DNA of 14,228 nt from Verrucomicrobiota bacterium (GTDB lineage Bacteria > Verrucomicrobiota > Verrucomicrobiia > Verrucomicrobiales > DEV007), in NCBI GenBank assembly GCA_027618625.1, contig JAQCER010000017.1:1-14228 (forward strand). The letters run 5' to 3'. The notes under the pieces are model-generated. The model did not search any database and had not been told where the DNA came from. It saw only the letters and a list, made by a program, of their open reading frames with translations. The position numbers and the translations under genes were made by a program. This document shows positions 7,498 to 14,228 of this stretch, piece after piece. Position 1 is the first letter of the stretch; the number at the start of each line of letters is the position of its first letter.

Positions 7498-8637
7498 ATG
7501 ACCACTACCTTTAATCGTAAGAATCCCTGCACCGCAAAACTGCTGAAGGCCGAACTGCTTACGGTCGGGTGCTCTGAGAAAGACACCTGGCACAACGAGA
7601 TCAGCCTTCAAGGCTCGGGACTTGAATACCTGCCCGGCGACTCGCTGGCGCTGTTTTCCCACAATTCTCCCGCTCTGGCAGACGAACTGCTGACCGCGCT
7701 CGGGTTTTCGGGATCGGAACAAGTCGAAGATCCAGATGGTGCGCCTACTGACATTCGCACCGCTCTGATTGAGAGCTATGCCATAACGGCACCAGATAAA
7801 AAATTCCTCGCGGCGGTTGATCAGAAGACCGCGGCGACGACTGCTTTTGGTGAATTGCTCGCGCCCGATCGAAAAAAGGAACTGGCCGACTGGTTGTGGG
7901 GACGAGAAGTGATCGACGTCCTTCTCGAATATCCTGATGCAAAGTTCACGCCTGAAGAGTTCGTCAGCGTGTTGAAAAAGCTTCAGGTTCGCCTCTATTC
8001 CATCGCCTCCAGTCTGAAGGCACAGCCCGACGAAGTGCATCTTACCGTGGCCACAGTCGCCTACGAAACCTTCGGCCGAAAGCGCCAGGGAGTCTGCTCG
8101 ACCTGGCTCGCAGAACGCATCAACACCGAGACGCCACTTCGTTGTTTTATCACTCCAGGAAAAGGCTTTCGGCCACCGGAACCAGACGACGAAACTCCCA
8201 TCATCATGTGCGGCCCCGGCACTGGAATCGCTCCATTCAGGGCCTTCCTACAGGAGCGTCAGGCAACCTCAGCCAAGGGTAAGGCCTGGCTCTTCTTTGG
8301 CGAAATTCACGAGGCAACGTGCTTCTTCTACAAAGAAGAATGGGAACATTACCTCGCCGATGGGACCTTGGCGAAGCTGACTACCGCCTGGAGTCGCGAC
8401 CAACAGGAGAAAGTCTATGTCCAGCACAAGATCCTCGAGAACGCAGCGGAACTCTGGCGGTGGTTCGAGCAAGGTGCCATTTTCTACGTCTGCGGCGATG
8501 CAAACCGTATGGCTCCCGACGTCGACAAAGCACTGCACGCCGTAGTCGAAGCCGCAGGCGGCAAAAGCCCGGAGGAGGCCGCCGCTTACATCGCCCAGAT
8601 GCACACAGACAAACGCTATCGAAGCGACGTTTATTAA
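7498..8637 (+). CDS. CysJ-type FAD/NADPH reductase without flavodoxin domain
   Basis: This 379-aa flavoprotein matches the C-terminal reductase half of sulfite reductase alpha subunit (CysJ) and cytochrome P450 reductase. It starts in the connecting/FAD domain (SLQGSGLEYLPGDSLAL). The FAD motif is RLYSIAS (R165-S168 core), with GVCSTWL for the flavin phosphate. The NADPH-binding loop is GPGTGIAPFRAFLQER from G239. CGDANRMAPDVD begins at C332, and the chain ends in KRYRSDVY, with the C-terminal aromatic residue that usually stacks on FAD. The N-terminal FMN-binding flavodoxin domain of CysJ (about 200 residues) is absent, and no cysI or flavodoxin gene is adjacent. It likely passes electrons from NADPH to a separate partner, perhaps sulfite reductase. 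I chose ATG 7498; a GTG at 7447 would add 17 residues unlike the family. Annotation as sulfite reductase subunit alpha is reasonable, but the acceptor is not shown. Confidence 0.85.
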   Translation: MTTTFNRKNPCTAKLLKAELLTVGCSEKDTWHNEISLQGSGLEYLPGDSLALFSHNSPALADELLTALGFSGSEQVEDPDGAPTDIRTALIESYAITAPDKKFLAAVDQKTAATTAFGELLAPDRKKELADWLWGREVIDVLLEYPDAKFTPEEFVSVLKKLQVRLYSIASSLKAQPDEVHLTVATVAYETFGRKRQGVCSTWLAERINTETPLRCFITPGKGFRPPEPDDETPIIMCGPGTGIAPFRAFLQERQATSAKGKAWLFFGEIHEATCFFYKEEWEHYLADGTLAKLTTAWSRDQQEKVYVQHKILENAAELWRWFEQGAIFYVCGDANRMAPDVDKALHAVVEAAGGKSPEEAAAYIAQMHTDKRYRSDVY

Positions 8638-8863
8638 GCACTCGATCGATCGATACGAAGCCTTATTGCCAGCATCGCATGGGTAACAGTTACCTCGCCT
8701 TTGTCCTCGTCGGTTCGGGCAATGTCGCAGCAACCTATTGGAATGGGAATGGGAATGCCATCAACCGACTCGATGGATTAGAGGTGGCAGGGTTAGTCTC
8801 ATGGTCGCTGACGCGGCCCAGTTTTTTACCTGCCAACATTCTCTCCTCTGGCTCCAACACCCG
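8638..8863 (+). other. Intergenic region upstream of rlmH
   Basis: This 226-nt gap contains three tandem CGAT units (8643-8654), a perfect inverted repeat GGTAAC-A-GTTACC (8682-8694) and three tandem GGAATG units (8740-8757). A 62-codon reading frame, ATG 8679 to TGA 8867, crosses it and overlaps the rlmH start as ATGA. It has no Shine-Dalgarno site and resembles no family I know, so I do not call it as a gene. The rlmH frame is also open back to 8738, but those residues do not fit the RlmH family. Confidence 0.45.
8740..8757 (+). repeat. Three tandem GGAATG units
   Basis: Three exact copies of the hexamer GGAATG run end to end 107 nt before the rlmH start. The array is short and could change copy number by slippage. 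No function is apparent. Confidence 0.6.
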
Positions 8864-9313
8864 ATGAAGTGGCAGATCGCGGTCGTCGGCAAGCCAGCCC
8901 TGGCCTATGCGAAGTCCGGCATGGCCGAGTATCTTAAGCGGCTGAAGCGCTATGTTCCAACGGAGGTTGTGTTCTTGAAGGAGACAGATGTTGCCAAGAT
9001 GGACTCACCGGGTTCCCCATTCGCCAAGCTGTGCGACGGCGCTCTTTTCATCGCACTCGATGAACGAGGCGAGCGATGGACGACCGAGACCTTCCGTGAC
9101 GCGATTGATCAATGGGAGATGAGCGGTGCGGTCAAGCGCGTCGTGCTTTTCATCGGAGGAGCCGATGGTCACGCCGAGTGGATTCGGAACAAAGCTGCGG
9201 TCGTTCTTTCGGTGAGCAGCTTCACCCTCCAGCACGAACTCGCATTGGTCGTTATCCTTGAGCAACTGTATCGGGTCTACACCCTGAAGCGGGGAGAACC
9301 TTACCACCGATAG
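8864..9313 (+). CDS. rlmH: RlmH, 23S rRNA pseudouridine-1915 N3-methyltransferase
   Basis: RlmH is a SPOUT-class, SAM-dependent enzyme that methylates pseudouridine 1915 in helix 69 of 23S rRNA on assembled 70S ribosomes. The 149-aa length fits the family (about 155). The start MKWQIAVVGK matches the usual first strand. Other family blocks are EYLKRLKRY, ALDERGERWTTETF, FIGGADGH (the SAM-binding knot loop) and FTLQHELALVVILEQLYR. The chain ends in the conserved KRGEPYHR tail. I chose ATG 8864 because homology begins there. No Shine-Dalgarno site is seen. A strong terminator follows 41 nt after the stop, so this is the last gene of its transcript. Confidence 0.96.
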   Translation: MKWQIAVVGKPALAYAKSGMAEYLKRLKRYVPTEVVFLKETDVAKMDSPGSPFAKLCDGALFIALDERGERWTTETFRDAIDQWEMSGAVKRVVLFIGGADGHAEWIRNKAAVVLSVSSFTLQHELALVVILEQLYRVYTLKRGEPYHR

Positions 9314-9354
9314 GTCGGTCTTCCAGCAGAAGGCTCGTTGGATTGTTGGATTCA

Positions 9355-9398
9355 GGGAGGGCTCATCCAGCCGGAGGCTATCCGAGCCCTCCCCTTTT
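9355..9398 (+). terminator. Rho-independent terminator after rlmH
   Basis: A perfect 10-bp stem (GGGAGGGCTC at 9355-9364 with GAGCCCTCCC at 9384-9393) encloses a symmetric ATCC/ATCC internal loop and an inner 4-bp hairpin (AGCC-GGA-GGCT). One C and then TTTT (9395-9398) follow. The strong GC stem, T-run and position 41 nt after the rlmH stop support termination of the plus-strand operon. The T-run is short. Confidence 0.85.
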
Positions 9399-9716
9399 CG
9401 GTACCCAATCGAGGTGAAAGCACGATAAATAATCGTGCTCTTACCGAGTATTAGAGCCCGTAACGCCGACAGAAGTCACCATCGATAGGAAAAATTCAAA
9501 CCACTATTATTTTAATTTAAAATCTGAATGAAATGATTGGCATTCGGCATATTCGATTGCGCCAGGAAGATTGCTATTGTCCTGATCCCGGAACACACTT
9601 CGATTGTTGCAGGTTGAGTGAACATAGCACTGCTCTGGTTTTAGTCGCAGACGCCATGGTTACCGCGACAGGCGACGTGGCACGGAATGGGTGTTCGATG
9701 ACCAAACCGAATGCAT
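9399..9716. other. Gene-free stretch between rlmH and the propeller gene
   Basis: I see no supportable gene in these 318 nt. The stretch lies between a plus-strand gene and a minus-strand gene that converge, so it should be mostly 3' region. It holds the 9419-9439 hairpin and an AT-rich patch around 9505-9525 with the palindrome ATTTTAA-T-TTAAAAT (9509-9523), clearly more AT-rich than its surroundings. A plus frame of 86 codons from 9533 runs into the antisense of the propeller gene and looks spurious. Confidence 0.6.
9419..9439 (-). repeat. Perfect 8-bp hairpin, possible terminator for minus strand
   Basis: AGCACGAT (9419-9426) and ATCGTGCT (9432-9439) are perfect inverted copies around a 5-nt AAATA loop. 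Read on the minus strand the stem is followed by only two or three T residues, and it lies about 280 nt past the stop of the minus-strand propeller gene. A distant weak terminator or a regulator site are both possible. Confidence 0.4.
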
Positions 9717-10976
9717 TCACCTTACATCGATACAGACAGTATCTCCTTGGTTATTTTTGGCCAGAATTCTGCCGTCGACCAGAGTGGGATTGACCCAGCA
9801 CTTGCGCTTGAGGATTACACCTTCGGAAATGGGACTGTATTCGCTCGCTGAGGCCTCTGCGATTACAAGATTTCCGCTCTCACCCAGGATCACTAGTTTA
9901 TCGCCCGCCAAGGTAAGGGTTCCGAAACCGAATCCGTTTTCAGTCCAGAGAGTTTTCCCTGTCTTCAATGAAACACAGACGAGCTTTCCCTTGTTGTCAC
10001 CGCACACGGCGAAGACTGCGTCACCGTAAACCACCGCGCTGCTCATCTTCGTCTTGATATCGTCATTTCGCCAGAGCTCCTTCGGTTTACTGCCCGCCAC
10101 ATCGTAAAGCACCGCACGACCATCACCATAGCCACTGGTGATCAAAAGTTTCCCATCAGCCAGTGGTACTGGCGAAGAAGCATTTACATCGTACGAAGTC
10201 TCCCACTCCACCTCCCACAGTTGCTTTCCGTCGGCGACACGTTTTGCCACCATCGATTTGCCTTTAAACACGAGTACAGCAGCTTCTCCTTTGAGCTGCA
10301 TTGGAATCGGCGACGCATAGCCGGCATTCTGGTTCCCTGAGCCCCAAACCTTTTTTCCAGTCAACTTGTCGAGAGCGAGCGTTGAATTGCCTTCGCCGCC
10401 GCAGTCGAGAATGACAAGGTTGCCCTGAATCAATGGTGATCCGGCGTACTTCCAGGTTGAGAGCTTGCCCGCGAAATCGTCGATCAGATTCACTTTCCAG
10501 ATGAGCGATCCATCAGCCAGCTTCAAACAGCGCAACTGACCGTCATAGCTGAGATTGTAGACGTGATCACCATCGATCGTAGGGGTAGAAGCAGTGCCAC
10601 CTTCGAACATCCGCTTTTCAAATTTGCAGGGAAAGGTGTCCTTCCACAAAACCTTGCCACTACCCAGATCGAAGCACCAGATCGTGTCCTTGTCGTCCCT
10701 GTTACCGCTGGTCAGCACCCGATTCCCCATTGCTGTAAAGCTCGCCGCCCCCGTCCCCACCTCAGCCTCCCAAGCGATCTTGGGGTCATTGAATTTTGGA
10801 TTCCAGTTACTTTCCTTCGAGGCCCCCGTGTAATCCGGGCCACGGAACGAAGGCCAATCCGCGCAATGGCCGACTGAACTGAATGCGGCTACGGCAACGA
10901 GGCAAATGCCAGCATTCCGGCTGACAATGGACTTTTTTGCGGGTGGAAAGGTTTGGGATAGATCTGCGTTTTTCAT
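9717..10976 (-). CDS. Secreted PQQ/BamB-like beta-propeller protein
   Basis: This 419-aa exported protein is built of repeated propeller blades of the PQQ/BamB type. Each blade ends in a G-K/S-x-L/V-W pattern: GKVLWKDTF, GSLIWKVNL, GKKVWGSG, GKQLWEVEW, PKELWRND and GKTLWTENG, which suggests seven or eight blades. An N-terminal signal is likely: K14-K15 and R20, then a hydrophobic run over about 22-36 and a small-residue end near A39. The mature part opens with DWPSFRGP, a start I associate with secreted propellers of Planctomycetes and Verrucomicrobia. No catalytic domain is seen, so it is probably a scaffold or ligand-binding protein of the periplasm or envelope. I chose the ATG at 10976 because the signal peptide follows it; the frame is open to 11138, but those residues look non-secretory. 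A TACAAT box lies 8 nt before the ATG on this strand without a good -35. Confidence 0.88.
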   Translation of the reverse strand: MKNADLSQTFPPAKKSIVSRNAGICLVAVAAFSSVGHCADWPSFRGPDYTGASKESNWNPKFNDPKIAWEAEVGTGAASFTAMGNRVLTSGNRDDKDTIWCFDLGSGKVLWKDTFPCKFEKRMFEGGTASTPTIDGDHVYNLSYDGQLRCLKLADGSLIWKVNLIDDFAGKLSTWKYAGSPLIQGNLVILDCGGEGNSTLALDKLTGKKVWGSGNQNAGYASPIPMQLKGEAAVLVFKGKSMVAKRVADGKQLWEVEWETSYDVNASSPVPLADGKLLITSGYGDGRAVLYDVAGSKPKELWRNDDIKTKMSSAVVYGDAVFAVCGDNKGKLVCVSLKTGKTLWTENGFGFGTLTLAGDKLVILGESGNLVIAEASASEYSPISEGVILKRKCWVNPTLVDGRILAKNNQGDTVCIDVR

Positions 10977-11159
10977 CGTTGTTGATTGTAGAACGTGGCT
11001 TTTCTCTCTGCCATTCAAATTCCTGCGTCTTGCAACGCGGAAAAGGTTCGGTGCATCTTTACCAATCGCTTTATCGCAGCCTAATTCCTTGATTGGTCGC
11101 AAGCTGCCAACCATAGTCCGGTTCTGCGAAACGGTCACCTACGATTTTGACACCCCACT
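10977..11159. other. Divergent intergenic promoter region
   Basis: These 183 nt separate the minus-strand propeller gene from the plus-strand Aas-like gene and must hold promoters for both. The plus strand has the candidate at 11089-11117. On the minus strand TACAAT (10985-10990) fits a -10 box, but no -35 box is well placed, and use of it would give an almost leaderless mRNA. I see no strong operator. Confidence 0.5.
11089..11117 (+). promoter_or_regulatory. Candidate sigma70-like promoter for the Aas-like gene
   Basis: TTGATT (11089-11094) and CATAGT (11112-11117) are 17 nt apart, each matching the consensus at four of six positions. Transcription would start near 11124, about 36 nt before ATG 11160. 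The match is moderate and could be chance. Confidence 0.3.
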
Positions 11160-13295
11160 ATGAAAGCTTCTCCTCTTGCCAACGAAGAATCAGTCAGCAC
11201 CAATGGAGCATTGCTCGTTCCGGCGCTGATGACCGCCGACGGCTTTGCAGCCATCCGCAATGCATTGAGAGAACGCACCGTCCTGATCCTCCACGAGACC
11301 GGTGCCAAGTTGGATCGGGGTGTCGAATCAGCGCTCCAGGAGGCGGGCACCTCGCGCCTGACCATCACCGTTCCGAAACCCAAAGAGGGAGAAATCAAGG
11401 CGATCAAGAATGCGATCGCCAAGGGCGAACTCGTATTGTTTCTTCCATCGGAAATCGAAAGCTGGCCCTGCTGGACTTGCCAATGCCCAGGCGAAACGCT
11501 GATGGCGCTCCTGTCCTGTATGGTTCCTGTGCAACCGATCGGAATAAGCGTTCTGCCACCTCCCGGCTCTGCCCACACTGCTGACACGATTGTTCGGTTC
11601 GGTAAGGTCGTCGAACCTGGAAAAGATGCGCTTCCGCAGTTCTGGGAACAACTGTTTGCCGCGAACGAGGCAGCGCTCACCAGTGCACCCTTCCTCACAG
11701 GAGGCCTCGGCTATGCGATTATTCATGGTCTGAAGCGCTACGGCACTACAAGCAAAGTCATCGATGGATCGGATGACAGCGAATTGGGCTTTGATAAGCT
11801 ACTGGCGGTCGCTTGTGCCTTGAGTCGCGAAATCAAAAAGGAAACGCAGGCCGGGCGCGTCGGCATCATCCTGCCACCTGGCAAGGCGGGCGTCATTGCC
11901 AATCTCGCCGTGGTGCTCGCAGGCAAAAAGCCGGTGAATCTCAATTTCACCGCCGGCAAGGGTGCTATCGAGAGCGCCATGAAACAGGCCGGCCTCGACC
12001 GCTACATCACTGCCGATCCATTCGTCAGAAAAATTCAGACCTTTCCCTGGCCGCCCAACCGCGACCTGATTTTTCTCGAGCGCGTTCTGCCCAACCTGAA
12101 GCCAAAGATCGCGCTGTGGCTTGCATTGAGCAAGATCCTGCCGGTGCCCGTGCTGGCAAAGGTGCTTGGAATCCGCAATGCGGGCGATCGTGAAGAGGCA
12201 GCTCTGCTCTTCACCAGCGGCAGTTCAGGTGAACCAAAAGGCGTCGTTCTTTCCCACCGGAACCTGCTGAGTAACGTCCAGCAGTTTGGAGCCCGACTCG
12301 CCCTGAGCCCCGGTACGGACAAAGTCCTGGGATGCCTGCCCCTGTTCCACTCGTTCGGATTCACGGTCACGATCTGGTATCCGATTCTGAGCGGCATCGA
12401 CCTTGTCACCTACCCGTCTCCCATCGAGGCGCCGAAGCTGGCGGGACTCATCGACAAATACGGCATCACCGTAATGCTCGCCACCCCGACGTTCCTCCGC
12501 GGCTACCTCCGAAAAGTCAATCGGGAGCAACTGGCGACGCTGAAGTTGGTCGCCACCGGGGCGGAAAAACTGCCAGCAAAACTCGCCGAAACGTTTCACG
12601 AAAAATTTGGCAAGGACGTCATGGAAGGCTACGGGCTCACCGAGACATCACCCGCGTCGAACATCAATTTGCCTGATCGCTCGGAAGGCGGCAAGCTACG
12701 ATGCCTGCCATCCCAGAGGAGCGGCTCCGTCGGGCACCTGATGCCGGGACTTGCTCTGCGAATCACCGATGCTTCCAGCGGCGATCCCCTTCCCATCGAC
12801 CAGCAAGGCCTGATCTGGTTCAAGGGAGCGAACGTCTTTGATGGCTACCACAACAAGCCCGAAATCACACGTTCAGTCATCGACGATGCAGGATGGTTCT
12901 GCACTGGCGATCTGGGCAGAGTCGACCAGGATGGGTTCCTGTTTATCGAGGGACGCATGTCCCGCTTCTCAAAAATCGGCGGCGAAATGGTTCCCCACGA
13001 GACGCTTGAAGCACACATCAACCAAGCCCTCGGGCTGGACGACGAGACCGAGCGTAAGATTGCAATCGTCGGTGTGCCTGACGAAGCGAAAGGCGAAGCG
13101 CTCATCCTCCTTTCCTCGATTTGTTCTGAAGAAGATGCGGTGCAGACGCTTGCCGGGTTGCGGAAAAAATTGCTCGACGAGGGCGTGGCCGCGCTCTGGA
13201 TTCCCAAGCAGATCCGGCCAGTGGAGCAGATCCCGATCCTGGCATCAGGAAAGCTCGACATCAAAGGCTGCGAAACCCTTGCCCGTGGGGCCTGA
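11160..13295 (+). CDS. Aas-like acyl-ACP synthetase with degenerate acyltransferase domain
   Basis: The 711-aa protein is colinear with E. coli Aas (about 719 aa), which joins a PlsC-type acyltransferase to an acyl-ACP synthetase and reacylates 2-acyl-glycerophosphoethanolamine. The C-terminal AMP-forming half looks intact: TSGSSGEPKG at 352-361, PLFHSFG, GYGLTET at 490-496, TGDLG at 582-586, GRMSRFSKIGGEM, and the likely catalytic K698 in ASGKLD. It should activate free fatty acids for transfer to ACP or CoA. In the N-terminal half (about 15-190) the acyltransferase motif HxxxxD appears as A22-L-M-T-A-D27, so the catalytic His is lost. FPEG is replaced by LPSE near residues 95-98. A CWTCQC cluster (C104, C107, C109) follows. 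Acyl transfer is therefore doubtful. psd starts 51 nt downstream, which supports a phosphatidylethanolamine role. No Shine-Dalgarno site precedes the start. The family call is firm; loss of acyltransferase activity is inferred. Confidence 0.87.
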   Translation: MKASPLANEESVSTNGALLVPALMTADGFAAIRNALRERTVLILHETGAKLDRGVESALQEAGTSRLTITVPKPKEGEIKAIKNAIAKGELVLFLPSEIESWPCWTCQCPGETLMALLSCMVPVQPIGISVLPPPGSAHTADTIVRFGKVVEPGKDALPQFWEQLFAANEAALTSAPFLTGGLGYAIIHGLKRYGTTSKVIDGSDDSELGFDKLLAVACALSREIKKETQAGRVGIILPPGKAGVIANLAVVLAGKKPVNLNFTAGKGAIESAMKQAGLDRYITADPFVRKIQTFPWPPNRDLIFLERVLPNLKPKIALWLALSKILPVPVLAKVLGIRNAGDREEAALLFTSGSSGEPKGVVLSHRNLLSNVQQFGARLALSPGTDKVLGCLPLFHSFGFTVTIWYPILSGIDLVTYPSPIEAPKLAGLIDKYGITVMLATPTFLRGYLRKVNREQLATLKLVATGAEKLPAKLAETFHEKFGKDVMEGYGLTETSPASNINLPDRSEGGKLRCLPSQRSGSVGHLMPGLALRITDASSGDPLPIDQQGLIWFKGANVFDGYHNKPEITRSVIDDAGWFCTGDLGRVDQDGFLFIEGRMSRFSKIGGEMVPHETLEAHINQALGLDDETERKIAIVGVPDEAKGEALILLSSICSEEDAVQTLAGLRKKLLDEGVAALWIPKQIRPVEQIPILASGKLDIKGCETLARGA

Positions 13296-13346
13296 TTGCC
13301 CGGCTGAGAACTTTCTCCATTCGCTTCCCGCCCCTTCCGTTCGTTC

Positions 13347-14228
13347 ATGAGTGAACCCGTATCTTTTTACAACCGCTATACCGGCAAAATCGAAACTGAA
13401 CAGATCTACGGCGAGAAACCACTGCGGTGGGTCTATGAAACCGGCCTGGGGAAACTCTCACTCAACCTTTTTGTGAAGCGCCCATTCTTCTCGGCGTTTT
13501 ACGGCTACCGGATGAGCACGCCGGGGAGCCGCAACAGAGTGGCTCCATTCATTGCCAGCTACCGACTCGATCCCTCTGAGTTCGCAGATCCAGCAGACAG
13601 CTATCAGTCGTTCAATGAGTTCTTCTATCGCAAGTTGAAACCGGAGGCGCGGCCGGTGTGCGACACTCCAGGCAGCATCGCATTTCCCGCTGATGGTCGT
13701 CACTTGGCGGTTCCCGAACTATCGAGCGGTGATCGCTTCTTCGTCAAAGGGCAACGTTTCGATCTGGCGGCATTGCTTGACTCCCAGCGACTGGCCGATC
13801 ACTACCAAGGTGGCTCACTCGTGCTATCGCGACTTTGCCCCGTCGACTACCACCGCTACCACTACTGTGTGAGTGGCATTGCATCCGCAACCACGCTGAT
13901 CAATGGACCGCTCTATTCCGTCAGTCCCGTCGCTTTGAGGAAAAATGTCGCTTACCTCTGGCGAAACAAGCGCACCCTTACCGAGATACAAACTCAGGAT
14001 CTGGGCAATGTGCTGCAAATGGAAATCGGGGCAACAAACGTGGGGAGTATCAACCAGACTGCCAGCCCAGGACAAGTGAAAAAGGCACAGGAAAAGGGCT
14101 ATTTTGCATTCGGCGGCTCAGCCGTGATCACCCTCTTTGAAGCTGGCACTGTGCGCCTTGCCGATGACCTGGCCAATCATTCAGCGAAATGTATCGAAAT
14201 TTACGCACACATGGGCGACTCGATGGCA
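13347..14228 (+). CDS. psd: Phosphatidylserine decarboxylase, 3'-truncated by window
   Basis: Psd converts phosphatidylserine to phosphatidylethanolamine at the inner membrane. The proenzyme cuts itself to make a pyruvoyl group at the new N-terminus of the alpha chain. The 294 visible codons start at ATG 13347 and stay open to the window edge. The self-cleavage and catalytic residues are in place: D116 in FPADG, H169 and H172 in DYHRYH, and S258 in the FGGS cleavage site, giving a beta chain of about 257 residues. FNEFFYRKLKPEARP is a typical family block, and the FGGS form fits the archetypal Clostridium-like group better than the LGST form of E. coli. IEIYAHMGDSMA at the edge resembles the family's C-terminus, so only a few residues may be missing. 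No Shine-Dalgarno site is seen. The gene follows the Aas-like gene by 51 nt and is probably in one operon with it. Confidence 0.95.
   Translation, partial: MSEPVSFYNRYTGKIETEQIYGEKPLRWVYETGLGKLSLNLFVKRPFFSAFYGYRMSTPGSRNRVAPFIASYRLDPSEFADPADSYQSFNEFFYRKLKPEARPVCDTPGSIAFPADGRHLAVPELSSGDRFFVKGQRFDLAALLDSQRLADHYQGGSLVLSRLCPVDYHRYHYCVSGIASATTLINGPLYSVSPVALRKNVAYLWRNKRTLTEIQTQDLGNVLQMEIGATNVGSINQTASPGQVKKAQEKGYFAFGGSAVITLFEAGTVRLADDLANHSAKCIEIYAHMGDSMA

Noticed and set aside
8643..8654. Three CGAT units as a possible functional repeat
   Set aside because: Twelve bases of a simple palindromic tetramer are too short to support a repeat element or binding array.
8738..8863. Longer rlmH start at 8738
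   Set aside because: The extra 42 residues have no match to RlmH, whose conserved first strand begins at ATG 8864.
9533..9793. Plus-strand frame of 86 codons after the rlmH terminator
   Set aside because: Its 3' end is antisense to the propeller gene, it has no SD site, and its Cys-rich peptide resembles nothing known.
10977..11138. Longer start of the propeller gene at 11138
   Set aside because: It would place 54 charged residues before the signal peptide, which should be near the N-terminus.

Overview
The window reads as chromosomal DNA of a Gram-negative-type bacterium, most likely in the Verrucomicrobiota or a related PVC lineage. This rests on a long SecA with a zinc-binding tail and extra helical insertions, a heme c / copper-monooxygenase-like / TPR fusion lipoprotein, a secreted PQQ-type propeller that begins with a WPSFRGP motif, and a near-absence of Shine-Dalgarno sequences. 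The phylum is an inference from family memory, not from a search. Coding density is high and base composition is moderately GC-rich by eye. I see no rRNA, tRNA, CRISPR array, insertion sequence, integrase or phage gene.

Region 1 (1-4041, all +): the 3' part of an AI-2E/PerM-family membrane protein, then an RlmI-type 23S rRNA m5C methyltransferase 34 nt later, then, after a 15-nt gap with a clear AAGGAG site, a 684-aa lipoprotein. That protein joins a CxxCH cytochrome c motif, a domain carrying all six copper ligands of the PHM/DBM monooxygenase fold, and a TPR tail. It is the most unusual gene here.

Region 2 (4042-9398, all +): secA; a stand-alone FAD/NADPH reductase module of the CysJ type that lacks the flavodoxin domain; and rlmH. 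The run ends in a strong rho-independent terminator at 9355-9398. A gene-free stretch of about 0.3 kb with two palindromic elements follows.

Region 3 (9717-14228): a minus-strand gene for a secreted PQQ/BamB-like beta-propeller is divergent from a plus-strand lipid pair. The first of the pair is a 711-aa protein colinear with Aas (acyltransferase plus acyl-ACP synthetase), in which the acyltransferase half has lost its HxxxxD histidine and FPEG motif while the AMP-forming half looks intact. The second, 51 nt downstream, is phosphatidylserine decarboxylase (psd), cut by the window edge. Together they suggest phosphatidylethanolamine synthesis and acyl-chain recycling.

Most of the window is housekeeping (rRNA modification, protein export, phospholipid synthesis). 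I see no defence, toxin or mobile system. The best leads are the heme-copper-TPR fusion, the apparent pseudo-acyltransferase next to psd, the partnerless reductase, and the almost complete lack of Shine-Dalgarno sites.
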